Origin: Phoronis australis
Taxonomy: Eukaryota > Phoronida > Phoronidae
NCBI GenBank assembly: GCA_002633005.1
Contig: NMRA01000438.1
Coordinates: 8,867 to 72,866, forward strand
Direction of reading: 5' to 3'
DNA length: 64,000 nt
Position 1 is the stretch's first letter, and each line of letters starts with the position of its first letter. This document shows, one piece after another, positions 46,600-60,000 of the stretch. A model generated the notes under the pieces. The model was not told the DNA's origin. It saw nothing but the letters and a program-made list of their open reading frames with translations, and searched no databases. The position numbers were made by a program, and so were the translations under genes.

Positions 46600-47400
46600 A
46601 CTGTCAGTGTGTGGATTGAATAAAATGAGTTTTGTTCCTCACAGCTGCCACAAATAGTTTAGCCATTAAAAAAAATTTAAAGCTCTTGGTGGTGAATCGG
46701 TGGTTCATTTAGAGTCTAAAATTGACAATAATGAATGAAAAGTTGTAGAAATGGCAGCAAAATAGTGATCAAGATCCTGAATTTTAATCCTTTGAAAATA
46801 TGACTTACCAAACTTGTCCTCTGTGCTGCACCTTCAGTTTTAGCTCAAGCATGTTCTAGAGTTGCAGGGTATTGATGATGTTAGTTTTGGGTCAAATTAG
46901 TAACAGAAAACTCAGCACAATTGTTGTCAGCATTGTGTATGTGCACATATACCATGACCAACGTTTGGTTTGGATGTAATTCAATTCACCATCCTCAAGG
47001 AGGAAGGTTGTAGAGTAAGGCAAGAACTGTAAAATAGCCAGGAATGTTTAACTGGACTGGTCATGGTTGTTAACATGTGGGTTTTGTTCCTCACAGCTGC
47101 CACATATATAGTTTTAGCCATTAAAAGCAACATTTAAACTCTTGTTGAAAAGATGAATCAGTGTCTCATTCATGGTTAGAATCTGACTCTGAAAATTCGA
47201 AGTGTCCCCAAGGCATTATCCGTAAATCAAAAGTTGTGGAAATGGTGATATGACTTTGTTTTATCAATCTGTTAATTAATCCATCGAATACACGACTTTT
47301 TACAGGTGTCCTGAGCTGCAAGTTCAGTTTTACCTCAGGTTTTATCTAGGGTAGTCATTAGTAAATTACCCAGGAATGTTATTGGAGTGGTTGCCAAGAT
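46600..47400 (+). repeat. Diverged tandem duplication, unit about 450 bp
   Basis: GTTCCTCACAGCTGCCACA occurs at about 46636 and 47086. Both are followed in the same order by GTTTTAGCCATTAAA-like, GTTGTRGAAATGG and TTCAGTTTTA[GC]CTCA sequences. CCAGGAATGTT follows each unit (47039 and 47370). Confidence 0.65.
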
Positions 47401-50400
47401 ACATCTCTTGGGTGTCTGGAAACCACTGACCATAGGGACCAGATAGTTTAGTTTAGGTATTGAGATTAGTCAACCATGACAAGTTGTTACCTAGCCTACT
47501 GCTGGTGGTATATTTTGTTTCTTAAGGCAGCTGTGTGTTTCGTGGGTGTCATTTAGCATTATTGTGGGCAAAAACTTCAAAGTTGACGCTGAGGGAGTAC
47601 ATGTATAGTGAGAATGGTTGAGACCATATAGCAGTTATTCAGTGTTGCATATGCTAACATTTTAACTTCAGCATTCTCCCCAAAAGAAAACAAACCCAAA
47701 TTCGATGAGAATATAACAAAATTCATGTTGTAGAACGTACTCAAAGTTGTGTGTCTGTACTATTGGGACTTTGTTGTTGTAAGTCTAAATAAAATATCCT
47801 AATTTGCTAAAAAGAACTAATGTTCGGTAACAGCAGTTCAAACTCATTGCATAAGTTTTCAAACTCAAGGCACCAGTGTAGCCATGCTCGGATGAGCGGA
47901 ATTGAATGTTGCCACGCCGAGTCCAAAAAGATTATGGAGAACATTGATCCAAAGAAATACTCTTTGCCTAGCAGTCGTTTACGCTAGCAGGTTGTCTCAC
48001 CACCTGTCTCAGTCACTTTTATTTAAAGAAGCAATTGTTGTTTTTGTCTGAAAGAAGCTCTTTGTAAGGTACTTTTAACAAGTCATTGGCCTTTTTACTG
48101 ATGGTCAGAGAGGTCATGTTCAAAGGACTGTAGGATATTGGTCATACCTAGAAGTATAGCCAGCAGGTAAATGTATGAGGTATATGAGATGACTTCATTT
48201 TAGTAGCAATTCTAGCAGCCAGATGTTCAGTTGACCAAAAGTGTGAGTTGGTAGCATCTATCCAAAATCAATTGCCAGCTTACCGAAGAGACGATCGCCC
48301 GCGTGACAATGCCTTTCTGGATTCCGGATATGAAGGAAGCGTGTACTACAAATCGTGTGTTCAGAGATGCGCGCACATTGATTTTCGCTATCCGTGGTAA
48401 ACAGGTCAATTAATGTCTCAGACAGTAAGTAAAAATGCAATCTTTTCTCTTTTGTGTGAACGTGTCCTTTGAAGTAAGCTCTATGGCTACAAAAACGTCA
48501 GCAGTAACTCAATGCCAATCGAGAATGAACCTGTTCAGGTTACTGATTTAGTTTTTTCATATTACATTGTTCGTGTATACACTAGAGATAACAGGAGCAC
48601 AAGGAAAACCCATTTACACCCTCGTTCACACCTTCCTGACTTCATTGCGGAGAGAGTGGTCTAGAAAAGGTCACATTTAATAGCAAGTTTCTGAAGGACA
48701 CCTGGTGTTCACCTAAGTTACCATCTATATATTAAAACGCTAACTTTGGGTACGGATCTTGGCTCCGACTCTGTCTAACGAGGACACCCGCCCCCTTTCA
48801 ACTCCTCTGTCTTCCCGATGAAAAAACGCCAGATTACACTTAGTGCTTTAAAGATTAGCATTTTAGAATACACTATGGTGAAAATGTGAAATTTTCTTTT
48901 CTTATTTATTCCGTAAAGGACGCAGAGAGCATCGAGTTAATGCTTTTCCATGTTCAAGTTCTGTACCATAACTACTATGTAACGTGGTTGTTCCCAACAA
49001 TGATAGAAGACCTTGAAAAGGGAAAGTGACACTTTATCGGAAGTTCTAGAAAATTGTAGACTTACGATAAGTATTTATTCAAATCCACAGTTCTCACATT
49101 GCAAGAGAGGCTGTTGAAGAGCACCCTGTACAATTTGTCTATAATCAAAGAGGCCTATTTGTCATGAAAGTAGATATAAGGAAGGTCCTATTGTTTGGAG
49201 TATCACTGAAGTTCGGAATGGCTTCCCAGTGCTCAATGAATACTGGCTAAATTAATTGGTATATTGTGTACTAAAACTGGTGATTTTTTTTCTGGTTGCT
49301 GTCTGAAGTTGAATTCCTTATAGAATAGTTGAGTTACGAATTTACCTGAATAAATACAATAAGGTCGCCACCCCTCATCTGCAATACCTCACAGTGGTTA
49401 AAACTAACATTTTGCTTAAGTGATCTTAATCATTGGAGGGGAATTTTATGTTTTATTTCTCATAGTGAAATGGAGCCGATATACTGGCACAAATTTCAAG
49501 CATAGAGGGTCCTGGAATTGCTCTACTGCAACCAGTCCAGTTGCTGGATTTTTGAACTCTCCTGCTAGATTCCTTTGTAAACAAAAGACCTTCAAAGCTA
49601 TATCTAAACCACATAACAGTTCATCATAAACAAAGCATCTCTCCAGATGACTTTTGTCTAGGGCCTGTTGATGCCCTGTTGGTTTATGCTGTCCCCATTG
49701 CTGGTGATTAGTTAGGTAAGCCTCTTGGGAACTATAACAGCTCCTAATTTGGGTGCTCATAAGTCCTGTAGTTTAACACACATTAAATTATATAGCTAAG
49801 GGCAGTAACAGGCAACTAAGGCAAGGCCAGTTCACACTATGGCTATGTTCAGATTAACTGAACCTGGTTTTAACTCTGTAGTTGTAACAGATATAATTGT
49901 CACTGTTCACATTGACAATTTTGTAATGCAATCACAAAGACAACACAAATTCCATTGTTTTAGAGCTCTGGTCAAAAAGTCTATCCCACTTTATAATTTC
50001 AGAAATACAATTTCTGTCTGTAAAATCAGTAATGTCCCTTTAAATGTCTTTTTGAAAACTGGATTTTTTATTCTCCTTGGTACTTTGTGTTTCGGCTTGT
50101 TCTGTTCAACCTCCTGGGATTTTATGACTGTTGTTTTCGGACAATTAGCCTAATAATTATCAAAATTTTAGTAGTTTTGAAGTAGGAATGATCCTTCACG
50201 TGGCTGACAACGCAGGCATCAGATCCTCAGATACGGTAGTCTGTTAAATGTGAGGGAGCTTTCTTGTGTCCTGGTTTTGTTTTAAAATAATTTTCGTTTA
50301 ATGTAGAGTAATGTATCTATGGTAAAATATCAATTTCGGACCAAAATAATCCCCAAAATAACACTTATTCATTTGAAGGGCTTCTAACACTGCTGTGATT

Positions 50401-51650
50401 GATCTCAATTTTTAAAAAAAATATCGTCTGTTTATAGCCATTGTACAGAACATGGTTGTGGCACAGCATAATTTTGGCACTGTGGATCATTTATTTTTTA
50501 TATGAGAAAATAAAATTTCAGCAGTCTACCGGATCATGTCTTAAATTGGTACGATTTTAGGGTACAAAGGAAAGACAATATTTCTCTGTAAGTTGTTTTA
50601 ACCAACCATTGAACCATTGAATTTTACATACTGTTGTAGTATGTAATTGGATAGCACGTATTCTTGAGTTACCAGTGCAGTATTGTGACTCAATGTGGTC
50701 TTAATTAGGTCAGTGGGTGTGGTCTGGGTTAATTGACATCACAGTGGTTTATGGTCCAAGTTATTCAACATGTGGTGCTCTCCATGACACAGTTCAGTCA
50801 TGTGTTAAGAATGTTGACTGACTATGTCTGAAACTCCAGTGTTTGTGACACTGAGAGTGGCTGGGAAGGTTTGAGTAAAAGGCTCTAGGTTGAGTTCCTG
50901 TCGCAATCTCTGGGTTTTTTCATATTTTATACAATCAGGGCATGCGTCTATTGATTGATGGTATTTTTATCTGTCCCTTATCATGCATACTGTAGTTAGT
51001 ACTGTACAGTAAGTATGTAAGTATAAAAATATATTTTGGGTTCTGTCAGCGTCATTTATTTGCTTAAGTTATCACCTTACAGTGTTCATTGAATGACCAT
51101 TTTATTTGTGACTGTTGACCTGTAGCACACTTAAACTCTTGAAGTTTGTCAGCAGCAAAGCTTTCGCTCAGCCTCTGAACTATCAATACCCTGATGTGTC
51201 CCCTCTTAGGAATTCAGTTTGATCACATACTTTCCTGTTGGGATTTGTTGAACCCATCCATTCTCAATGGAGTTTGGTCACAACCATTGCAAAGTTCGGA
51301 GACCTACTGCAATTTTTATTTTTGGTACCTCTGAAAAACAGGTTGCTGACAGTTTTTGGTTGTGTTCGCAGGGTGTAGGACTGGCCTAATATGTAAATCT
51401 TCATTCAGACAGGTTTCAGTGCTTAAGTCAAGTTGTCAAGGAGATGTGTGTTTAGAATTTGAGACAGCATTTTTGTGATTCGAATATCGTGATATTAGCT
51501 CAGACATTAGTACATCTATTTCATTTAATAACTTCACCTCTTGTTTTGAGTGTATGCAATTGACAATATTCTGTAGGACCAATTTTTTAATGATTCCGTC
51601 TCTCAAATGAGTTGGCAATGTGATGTATTGGTTTTAAATGAATGTATATT

Positions 51651-51871
51651 TAACAGCTTAGTATTTAAAATGACTTATTCTTATTAAAATGGCACAGGCA
51701 AGAAACTGAATTTCGAGTCGCAAAAGTGGGGCTTCTTTATTATCATAGGCGGGCCCCCTGCACCTAGGCCACCTTCCGGCGGAGGCACCTATGTAGAGGG
51801 CCTCACGTTTGAGGCCCAAATTCAATTTTTGCCTGTGTCATTTTAAAATAAGAATAAGTCATAAGCTGTTA
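51651..51871. mobile_element. Foldback MITE with GC-rich centre
   Basis: Left arm AACAGCTTA...TGACTTATTCTTATT...GGCACAGGCAA is mirrored on the right by TTGCCTGTGTCATTTT...AATAAGAATAAGTCATAAGCTGTT. Arms are about 65-70 bp. The middle is unusually GC-rich (GGCGGGCCCCCTGCACCTAG) and itself partly palindromic. Confidence 0.75.
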
Positions 51872-52340
51872 TTTGAAATTTATGTTTATATTTACATGCA
51901 CATACATCCTCATGCCATAGATTCTGCATAGTTACGCTTCTCGTTTCTTTTTCAGTTTCGGCAAGGCTTCCATGGTACATATTAGACCAGGAACAGATAT
52001 TTACAGTAGCTGCCAGACTAGTCCAAGACATTAAACACACTTGGGGCAAGTGATATAACCACAAATTATTTCCCAAAAGCTGTGGTCTGTGAATGTTGAA
52101 ACCACATCAAGTTGAAAGATCAGAGGGCTGAGCTTTGATGAAGACATTCTGTTGTGAGGCAACACTGAGGTTGTATATTCAGTGGCAGTGAAGGTGACAT
52201 GGCCAGGATTTGACTGAGTCATTCTCAGCATGAGGGCTTCCAGTGAGAAGTTGAGTGTGAATCCACAGATCAACAGGTTGTCCAGAGAAACATGAGCACT
52301 CAGAGATTGTAAGTACATTTACTGGCCAGAACATTTACTG

Positions 52341-52510
52341 CAGTGCTGTAGTGGTAAAATTAGAGGTAAGGAGGTGCCCAAAGCCCACCGTATCACCTCG
52401 AGCACTGAACGTAACTTACCTACATTCAAATGCCAAAAGGTGGTTGGCTGCATCTACGTGCACCTACGCCCTACCACAGCACTGATTTCCTACGCCCTAC
52501 TACAGCATTG
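52341..52510. mobile_element. hAT-type MITE with 8-bp target duplication
   Basis: 170-bp element with termini CAGTGCTGTAGTGG and CCTACTACAGCATTG. It is flanked by identical 8-bp ATTTACTG at 52333-52340 and 52511-52518. CAGTG-type ends plus 8-bp duplications are the hallmark of hAT elements. Non-coding, so mobilised in trans. Confidence 0.85.
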
Positions 52511-53421
52511 ATTTACTGGCCAAAACATTTACTGACCAGAGGAATTTTGTAGGATGTGTTGTTAGGGTAAGGTTCTTAGTTTGTGGGTATTTCATAATGT
52601 ACTGGGAACACTTTTTGTGCAAGGGTCTGAGATTGGGAAGGGTTGTGGTTGGGGGTTGTGCTGGGGTTAGGGTTAGGCAAATGGGACTTCAGGATACATG
52701 CATGTTAGAAGGAAAAAATGGAAATATCCTATTTGGTACAATCCTGCATCGTACTCACTCAAAGTGCAATACAGCCATGCTGAAAATGATTGTGTGCTTT
52801 AATAACTTGATTCAAAACAGTAAGGTTAAGTCTACAGGTCTTAAATAATCTTGAGCAACTTTCAAAAAAGTGTAAGAACAGTGAGAGCTTCGACTTGGAA
52901 TTTTACTCGTTAACTCACAGTGAGCAATAGGCAGGTATTCCCCAGAGTCTGTGCTGCCACCTCTCCTCTTGGCTGGCAGACGAGTGACCTCCTCATAACC
53001 TTCTGAATGCTGTTTCCTGGAGCACATCTACTGTGGAGTTTATTCTTCATTTTTAACAAACGAAGTTGTTTGCCAGAGCAATTGCTCAAACTGGAAGTAC
53101 ACCTGTAACCTCTTGAGGTGCCTCTCATTATGTGCAAAACGTATATTAAGAAATGTGAATTTGGTGGCTTAGCCAGGATTAAGAATTATTTGCAGAAAAT
53201 CTTCCGGACATGCCAATGCCTAACTGAACAGTAGCCACTTCACAGAATATCACATTGTCCACTCTGATTCTACGGTATTTACCCACAATGCTACTCCCTA
53301 CACAGTTGGACTCTACTTCGGTGCTTCACTAATCTTCACTAAAACTGGCTTGCCTTTTATCATTCTGATGCAAATTAAGGTTTGCTGTAGCTGCACAATG
53401 AGTTGCAGTGCCCTCATAAAA

Positions 53422-53467
53422 GAGAACCAGTTTGATGCATATTATTCAGTTGAGAAAACTGGTTCTC
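53422..53467 (-). repeat. 46-bp dispersed hairpin, copy C
   Basis: Exactly 46 bp; its reverse complement begins GAGAACCAGTTTTCTCAACT and aligns to copy B. The right flank AGAATTTAGGCACGTTATAT resembles the right flank of B (AAAATACAGGCATGTTATGT). Confidence 0.92.
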
Positions 53468-53801
53468 AGAATTTAGGCACGTTATATCAGACCTTTACCG
53501 GAATTCATGTATGTGAAACTGTAGAATTACATTTTCCTGATCATCTGGGGTCATGTTTATGATATTGAAAGCAACGAGGCCAGGTTGTGAACCCTTGTGA
53601 CATTATACTACATAGCATTTTCACAATGAAAGTTGCCATTATTTGATATAAAAGGTTAAAATGTCAATTTATGATTTGCAGAGCAAAAAAGCACTGGAAA
53701 GCATTATTTCTGGGCTTATAAGGGCATGGTTCGTATCAACAGAGTGGAACCAATTAATTTTGATAAATGCATAAGGCATAAGCCTCTTGGTGGTGATTGT
53801 A

Positions 53802-54319
53802 CAGGGTGTCCCAAAATGTACTCGCATTTTGGTATCGTATCACGAGTTCAAGTTCAGTTCTTCCGAATCAAACTCGGCACCCGGGCTTACTGTATAGTTT
53901 TGCCTTGCTATGAAAGTAGGTGCGTGTGTCGTCACGTGCTCTGTTTGCACAAGAATGGCAAACAAATGTTTCAGTTTTGGAGAACGAAAATTTATCAGCG
54001 TCGTCACTGGAAGCTCGAAAAACGTCGAGGAAGTGCTAAAACAATCTTCTTAACAAGGCATTAAAATGCTTTTATTTTATTTTAAAGAGTTGATTTCATT
54101 TCGTACACCTCGTTGTGAATTTAATTAAACTATGGAAATTATAACGAGAGGTGATCAGAAAACACAAGCAATATCTGTAACGGCAAAACCAAGACTATAT
54201 TAGGGGAAAACAGTGCAAATACAGGACTGAGGCCAAAGGTCAATATAACAATCCACACAAAGGAGCCATCTTGTTCCAAGTCAATCATTTGAGGTGCAGT
54301 GCATTTTTGGGAAACCCTG
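53802..54319. mobile_element. mariner-type MITE (518 bp)
   Basis: Termini TACAGGGTGTCCCAAAATG and CATTTTTGGGAAACCCTGTA are inverted repeats beginning at TA dinucleotides (53800-53801 and 54320-54321). CAGGGTGTCCCAAAA ends and TA targets are typical of the Tc1/mariner superfamily. No transposase motif was found inside. Confidence 0.8.
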
Positions 54320-57099
54320 TATAGATGTTGCTTTTGATGTTTTAATTGTTTTATTATGTCTGGACTGATTAAAGACTGAATGTCAAGTTTGAGGGTTGAG
54401 CTGACAACTTTTGTCTAATAGGCTGATGTTACATGGGGGAGGGGAGAGGTTCCTTTTCATATTATAAGTGTTAGGGAGCTGCTGCAGGCAAATTAAGCAA
54501 TACAGTTGTTGTATAAAAAATTGAAGATATGTCCTCCTTTAATCTTGTGTCTTCCTGTTGCAAATTGGTGAAGTTGTGAAACAAAAAATTCAAATTATTT
54601 ATACAGAGTTTGAATGCCGTGCGATCGGAAGACCACACTTAAGATTCGTGATCTGGTGTCTGAAAAAATCTGATATAAGATGTACAATTATAGCCTTCTT
54701 ATTGCCCGACCCCAAATGTGGAGGTTACCACGAGAAAACTACATTCCAGTGCCGTGATTTGTGATTAGGCTCTGCCCACGTTATAGTAATTGCACCTGAT
54801 TGGCTAGATTATTAGCATTTTGCACAATCATTAATGTTAATTAGCCATACACAGAGGCAGGTGGAACACCTTTGTGAATGTTCGTTTTAATACCACCTTG
54901 AGGTAGATGACACACCACAGGCTTAAAACGAGGTTTCAAGAAGGAATCCTACCTACCTACCATCTTAGATATAACTAGCATTTACATTTTAATTTACAAA
55001 ATTTTAACCAATCACACGTGATCACCTTGGGCTGGCAGAGCGTGTGGTAAAATTTCGACATTCACACTATGGCTGAGAAGTGAAATTTTATTTTTTCATG
55101 TTTTCAGAAATCAGAAGTACCGCAGAACAAAGGCTTTATCAGTTTCAACTTGTATACGGTGTTCTGCCATCGGACAATGTTCTGAAAAAACAGTGGGCGT
55201 TCACAACAATGATGAAAATTTCAATTTTGACGATTTGCTTTGTCCGAAATTAGTGAGATTTTTCCATAACCTCAAATCCCGTCATTGGAACGTAGAATTC
55301 ACATGGTAAGAAGTCAAGTGTGTGATTTGACATTATGAAGAAAGTTCAGTCTTCGGATAAGCGTTCACATGTGGATTTTTCTCTTGACAACAGATCAGGC
55401 GTCCAATATCCTCTGATGGAATGGCATGTGAACTCCATATATAAGCATCTGATCTGCCTTCTTCGGAGGTTCTACTCATGAAAGTTGCATTGCGCCTTTA
55501 GGAGCATGATCTTGTCTTTGGAAGGCTAATCGAAGGCTTGAATGGTTTTGTACAACTTCCTGTTTTTGGAAGCATACATGGATGCCCTAAGACTTAATTC
55601 TGGTTCACCAAGCACAATCCATTTAGAAGTGTTTGGTCTGCTAAGCTGTGGTTGACCACATTAGGCACTGCAGGAGAATTTGGGCCATGTGTGTCTTAAT
55701 TATGCCTCTGGGGTTGGGCAGGCTTTAATGAGATCAGGTTCAATATGAAATTAAGGGCAACTTTTTAACCCATTCAAGGGAGTGTCTGGTGAGGTCATTT
55801 CTAGAACTGCCCAGTGTTGACGTTGTGTAGAATGCTTATGTTTCTGGTCCTTTGCTTTGTTGTCCATGAATGTTGTCTCTTACCTTGCTTAGTCATAAAT
55901 GGAAATTTTTGATTTTTAAGAAGACACGTGGCCTTGGTAATAGTAAAACCTCATCAATTTTGGATAAACATAGTTGTCAAATCAGCACTTGCTTCATTTT
56001 TCAAGGGCTCTTATATGTTATGAATACCACAAATTTTCAAAAAAAAATTTTTTTCAGTAGCTGAAGTATAGAGCGTGGATTTGGTGTAGCATCATTTTGG
56101 GACTATATGTCGTTTATGAAAATATGTGAAAATAAGGTTTTACTTGTCCAATTTATTGTTTTTGAAATTGGTGAGATTTTCGTACAAGCTTATTGTTTTG
56201 CCTTTGACCAAGTGTTGTTGTTTCTGGTGATCACCATGACGGTAACTGCCTATGGTTGGAAATTTTATGGTACTGATCAGAGCTTTGTATACATCGTCTT
56301 AAAGATGATGTACTAAAGATTGGCTTAAAGCAGTTAATTTGGAAAGTTATACTTGAAAGACCAACCCCTTAAGACCAGCGCCATACCCGGCAAGCAATAT
56401 GTTAAAAAAGAATCTCAGCGTGTCTGATGATCTCATTATCAGACGGCTAACTCAAGCAGACGGATGCGAGCTGAAGTGTGCAAGGGTTCCAATTTTCTAT
56501 GTAATTGACTCCTGGTCAAAGGTGATCATGTTAACAAGTTTGTTTGTCCATTATATTGTTTTGTGTAGCGAATTTTGGGATTGTGTTAACCTTTTAATCC
56601 TTTTGTCTGCAAATGATATCAACAGCTTGTCCTGTATTGGCATCTGGAGGTACATCAGAATATTGCAAGTTATTGGGCAAAATATACCCTTGTTGCTTCT
56701 ATTCAAATTTCAGTGTCACAAACATGGACATTGTAAAGTTGAAGATTGTTCAGTTGTTTGCCTTTTCATTTAAAACTATTGTCACAGGAAAAGTGTGTGA
56801 AAATATGCTTGAAGTTTGTTTGGACAGCTACCTGAGTTGTCTCCGATTGTGGTAGTGAAAAGTCTTCTCGCTTTACCAGCTTAAAGGGAAGCTGTTCGTC
56901 ACGGAAGCACCCCACGTGTCTTGATAAGGCTGTTGTTTCACTTCCCCACCTGGTAAATTTTGAAATCCTTTATTGGATAGTGCCGGTGGGTGTTTTGCAA
57001 ATTTGTTTAATGATGAAGTAAATGCTCTATGAACACTTGCCTTGCTCACCTGCATTCATAGATTGCTCAGCCATGCTGTATTCTTTCTAGGTGAGAGTG

Positions 57100-60000
57100 A
57101 TGGAGTTCAAGGTATGGGTAGAAGGTATTCAGCGGGTCATCTGCGGTGTGACGCCCAGCACCACGTCCCAGGATGTCATAGTGGCCTTGGCCCAGGCCAC
57201 GGGGAAGACGGGACGCTTCACATTAGTTGAACAGTGGAGGGACAATGAACGGCTGTTGGCGCCGTCGGACAATCCCCTTAGAGTACTACATAAATATGGA
57301 GAATATGCCAGCGATGTGCACTTCATTCTAAGACAGTCGGAGACTGACGCGGGGCAGAAGTCTCGCTTCACGCACAACTTCACGCCGCCGCCTAGTGGGG
57401 GTATTGTTAAGCGTAACTTGACGTTTAGTGGTGCTCACAATTCTCCGGCAGATTTCCTTCCGGGATATAGACAGAAGAGGTCAAAGACCCCGTTATCAAA
57501 TGCAATAACCGAGGAATCGGACAGTGTAGGTAATGAGACACAACCGGCGAAACCTAAACAGCCGCCACCATATTACATGGTGGAACGAATGCTACACGAT
57601 AATTTACAACGGGGCCGTGTCATTCAAGAGAATGGACATTCTAGTCATAAGGGTGTTGCCCACGACAGGGGGTCACCCCATGGTGGGAAGGCTGGCCAAG
57701 ATGGTGAGTGGAGGTCAACGCAAGGACATGTGGAAACCCATGAGTTTATTGTTAGCCAGCCACAGGCAACAAGGCGGAGCACTACTCCTGAGGTGGAGGG
57801 TAGTGGGCGTCAGTCCCGAGAGAATGTGAATGGACCTGTCAATTATAATAGTTTAGAACGGAAAAAACGACACGGGGACTCACCGCAGGTCCCTGTGCGT
57901 AAACCTCGAGGCCCAACTGATTATCACCACGACAAACGTATGCCCATATCAATGGGTGCTGATGCTCACGATATATCAGTCACTCCTGAGAGCAAATATT
58001 CCAACAGGACTAGTCCGCCAAAGGAGCCGGCCGCGTGGTCTCGACGAAGCCCGGATGGGCGATCTCCGCCGGGTTCTCGATCACCGGTGAAATCCCGACG
58101 GGAACTCCGCGAGAAAGAAACTGACGCAGAGGAGTTTGACTTAGAGCTGAGTCTGTTCAGAGAGGACGGCAGTGGCAGTGACCATATTCAGCACTTCCAG
58201 GATAAGGTTATGGCGTCAAAGGTATCACGTGATCAGCTACTGAAGTTGATTACTCTGCAGAGACAAAAGCTAGAGACACAGCAGGCCCAGATGACTAACA
58301 CAGACACAGGTAAGGCGTACTTAGAACTAGTGGAACTTGGATCTGGTAGCAGTTCAATACATCTAGTTATTTCTAAGCAACTAAAAATTTAGAACACCAG
58401 GTGTATCGAGTTTGTCTTCTGATTCACCACCAAATGATGCCAGTAATATGTAGTTACCGTTTTATTTGATGCACGCGTCTGTTTTTTGAAAAAATTGGAA
58501 AATCCAAATCCGTTTGATTTGAAGTGGCTGCTCGCTTATACCAATACCTCTTCTGTGCGTGCCCGTAAACTAACGTGGAAGATTTGTTTGGACTTGGCTC
58601 TCAAGTTCTGAGTAAACCCTTTGCCTGTATAAAACAGATTTCTTTATCAATGTTCCGTGTCTCAGTGATGCCTAAAAACATACACTTTGATATGGTGCAT
58701 GTGCATTGTTTGAAAGAATAATGTTTTTAATTAATCAAAAAAACTTGTTTTTCCTCGAGTGTTTCGTCTACAGTCCTCGTGTGCCTGGATTTAAGTTGTA
58801 GGTGCAGCCCAGTGCTCTTGTACAGGTTCATCTCTTGCACTATATATCTATAGTGTGACTGTTTTTTATTCTTTAGTTTTCAGAATATACTGCACATCGT
58901 AGAAAGTCAACATTTTTCGGTGCACAAAATCACCACCTATTTTCTTCTGGCCTCTGTTGCAATTCTGGCAGAATCTTGACAAAATCTCGATAGGCATTGC
59001 TCCAACTACGTTCATTGTCAAAATCGCATGAACGTACTGCGCAAGTACTGTGCATAAGTATACAATAAGCGGTTAGGTGCAATAACATCACAGTTAACTC
59101 TGACAAAGGTTTAGGAAAAAAAACGCTATCTTATTGTGGCAAAAGTTTGACTGACTTGATGCTAAATAATTCTGGCAAGATGTTTTTCCAAGTTTGGAAG
59201 AGTCTGGCTGAGTTCTGTTGGGGTGTCTGGTTTATTTTGAAAACTGCTTCACCTGTCAAGTGGATGTTTTTTCTTTTCAGACCTGACTGTCTTGGAGAAT
59301 CGAGAAAAAGACTATGATGACAAACTCGACGACGTCATCAGCCAGATACGTCACCTTGAGGTCGAAGATAGACAGTTGTCACAGGAAATAGCAGAGAATG
59401 AGTCAGTGCGGTGGGCTGATGACATCACGGTACAGCAGCAGACGGAAAAGACTCTCCAGGCAGAACTGACATTAATTAGGTCACGGCTGGCCAACTGTGA
59501 GAGCGAACTTCTGCAGGTTGGTTTGTCAGACGTTCACTGGTGGCTGCACCTGTTGGACAAATTCAAAACTTTGATTTCACTTCATCGCTACCTGTTGGTG
59601 GAAGTGACAAAATTAGTTTTGATGGATGGAAAAGTGAAGAAAGGGTAAAATCTCAAAAAGTTTCATGAGATGATTTATAAAAATGTATTTTGTGTGTCAT
59701 GTCTGTTGTTGCGATTTCGTGATTGGCAACAGTCACATTATTTTAAGTTTGGCTTTTTTTTGAAAAATATTTGGAACATTGTTTCCAGGAGATCTCGTGG
59801 AAAATGACTGTGTGAGTGAAAAGAGTGATATCGTTGAAGTACACTTTGGAATATTTTGTTAAATGGCTGACGCCAGGACACATGGAGGCAAGCTGGGCGA
59901 TGGGTCCAGTTAGCTGATTGCATATTTACTCCTCAATGAACGGCTGGCTGTGCTATGCTGTCATTCCACAAAATATTTGTGTACTGGGTGAAAGCTATAA

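Larger units (their letters stand above)
31980..57090 (+). other. Large non-coding stretch, probably RASSF8 intron 1
   Basis: No ORF in this 25 kb shows recognisable domains or phase-consistent exons. It contains many small inverted-repeat elements listed separately, a tandem duplication near 46.6-47.4 kb and a short TTAGGG-like pair near 52665. It ends in the acceptor TTCTTTCTAG of the RASSF8 coding exon. A nested gene cannot be excluded. Confidence 0.5.

Noticed and set aside
50800-50925. B-box-like GGTTGAGTTCC, possible SINE
   Set aside because: No convincing A-box at the right distance.
52660-52680. Telomere-like GGGTTAGGGTTAGG
   Set aside because: Only two units, no array; chance or a trivial interstitial fragment.
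56399-56773. 124-codon open frame on plus
   Set aside because: Hydrophobic stretches are by-products of T-rich DNA; no splice-consistent partner exons.
57390-57405. CTCF-like CGCCTAGTGGG in the RASSF8 coding exon
   Set aside because: Single, within codons for PPPSGG and not part of a repeat monomer; likely coincidence.
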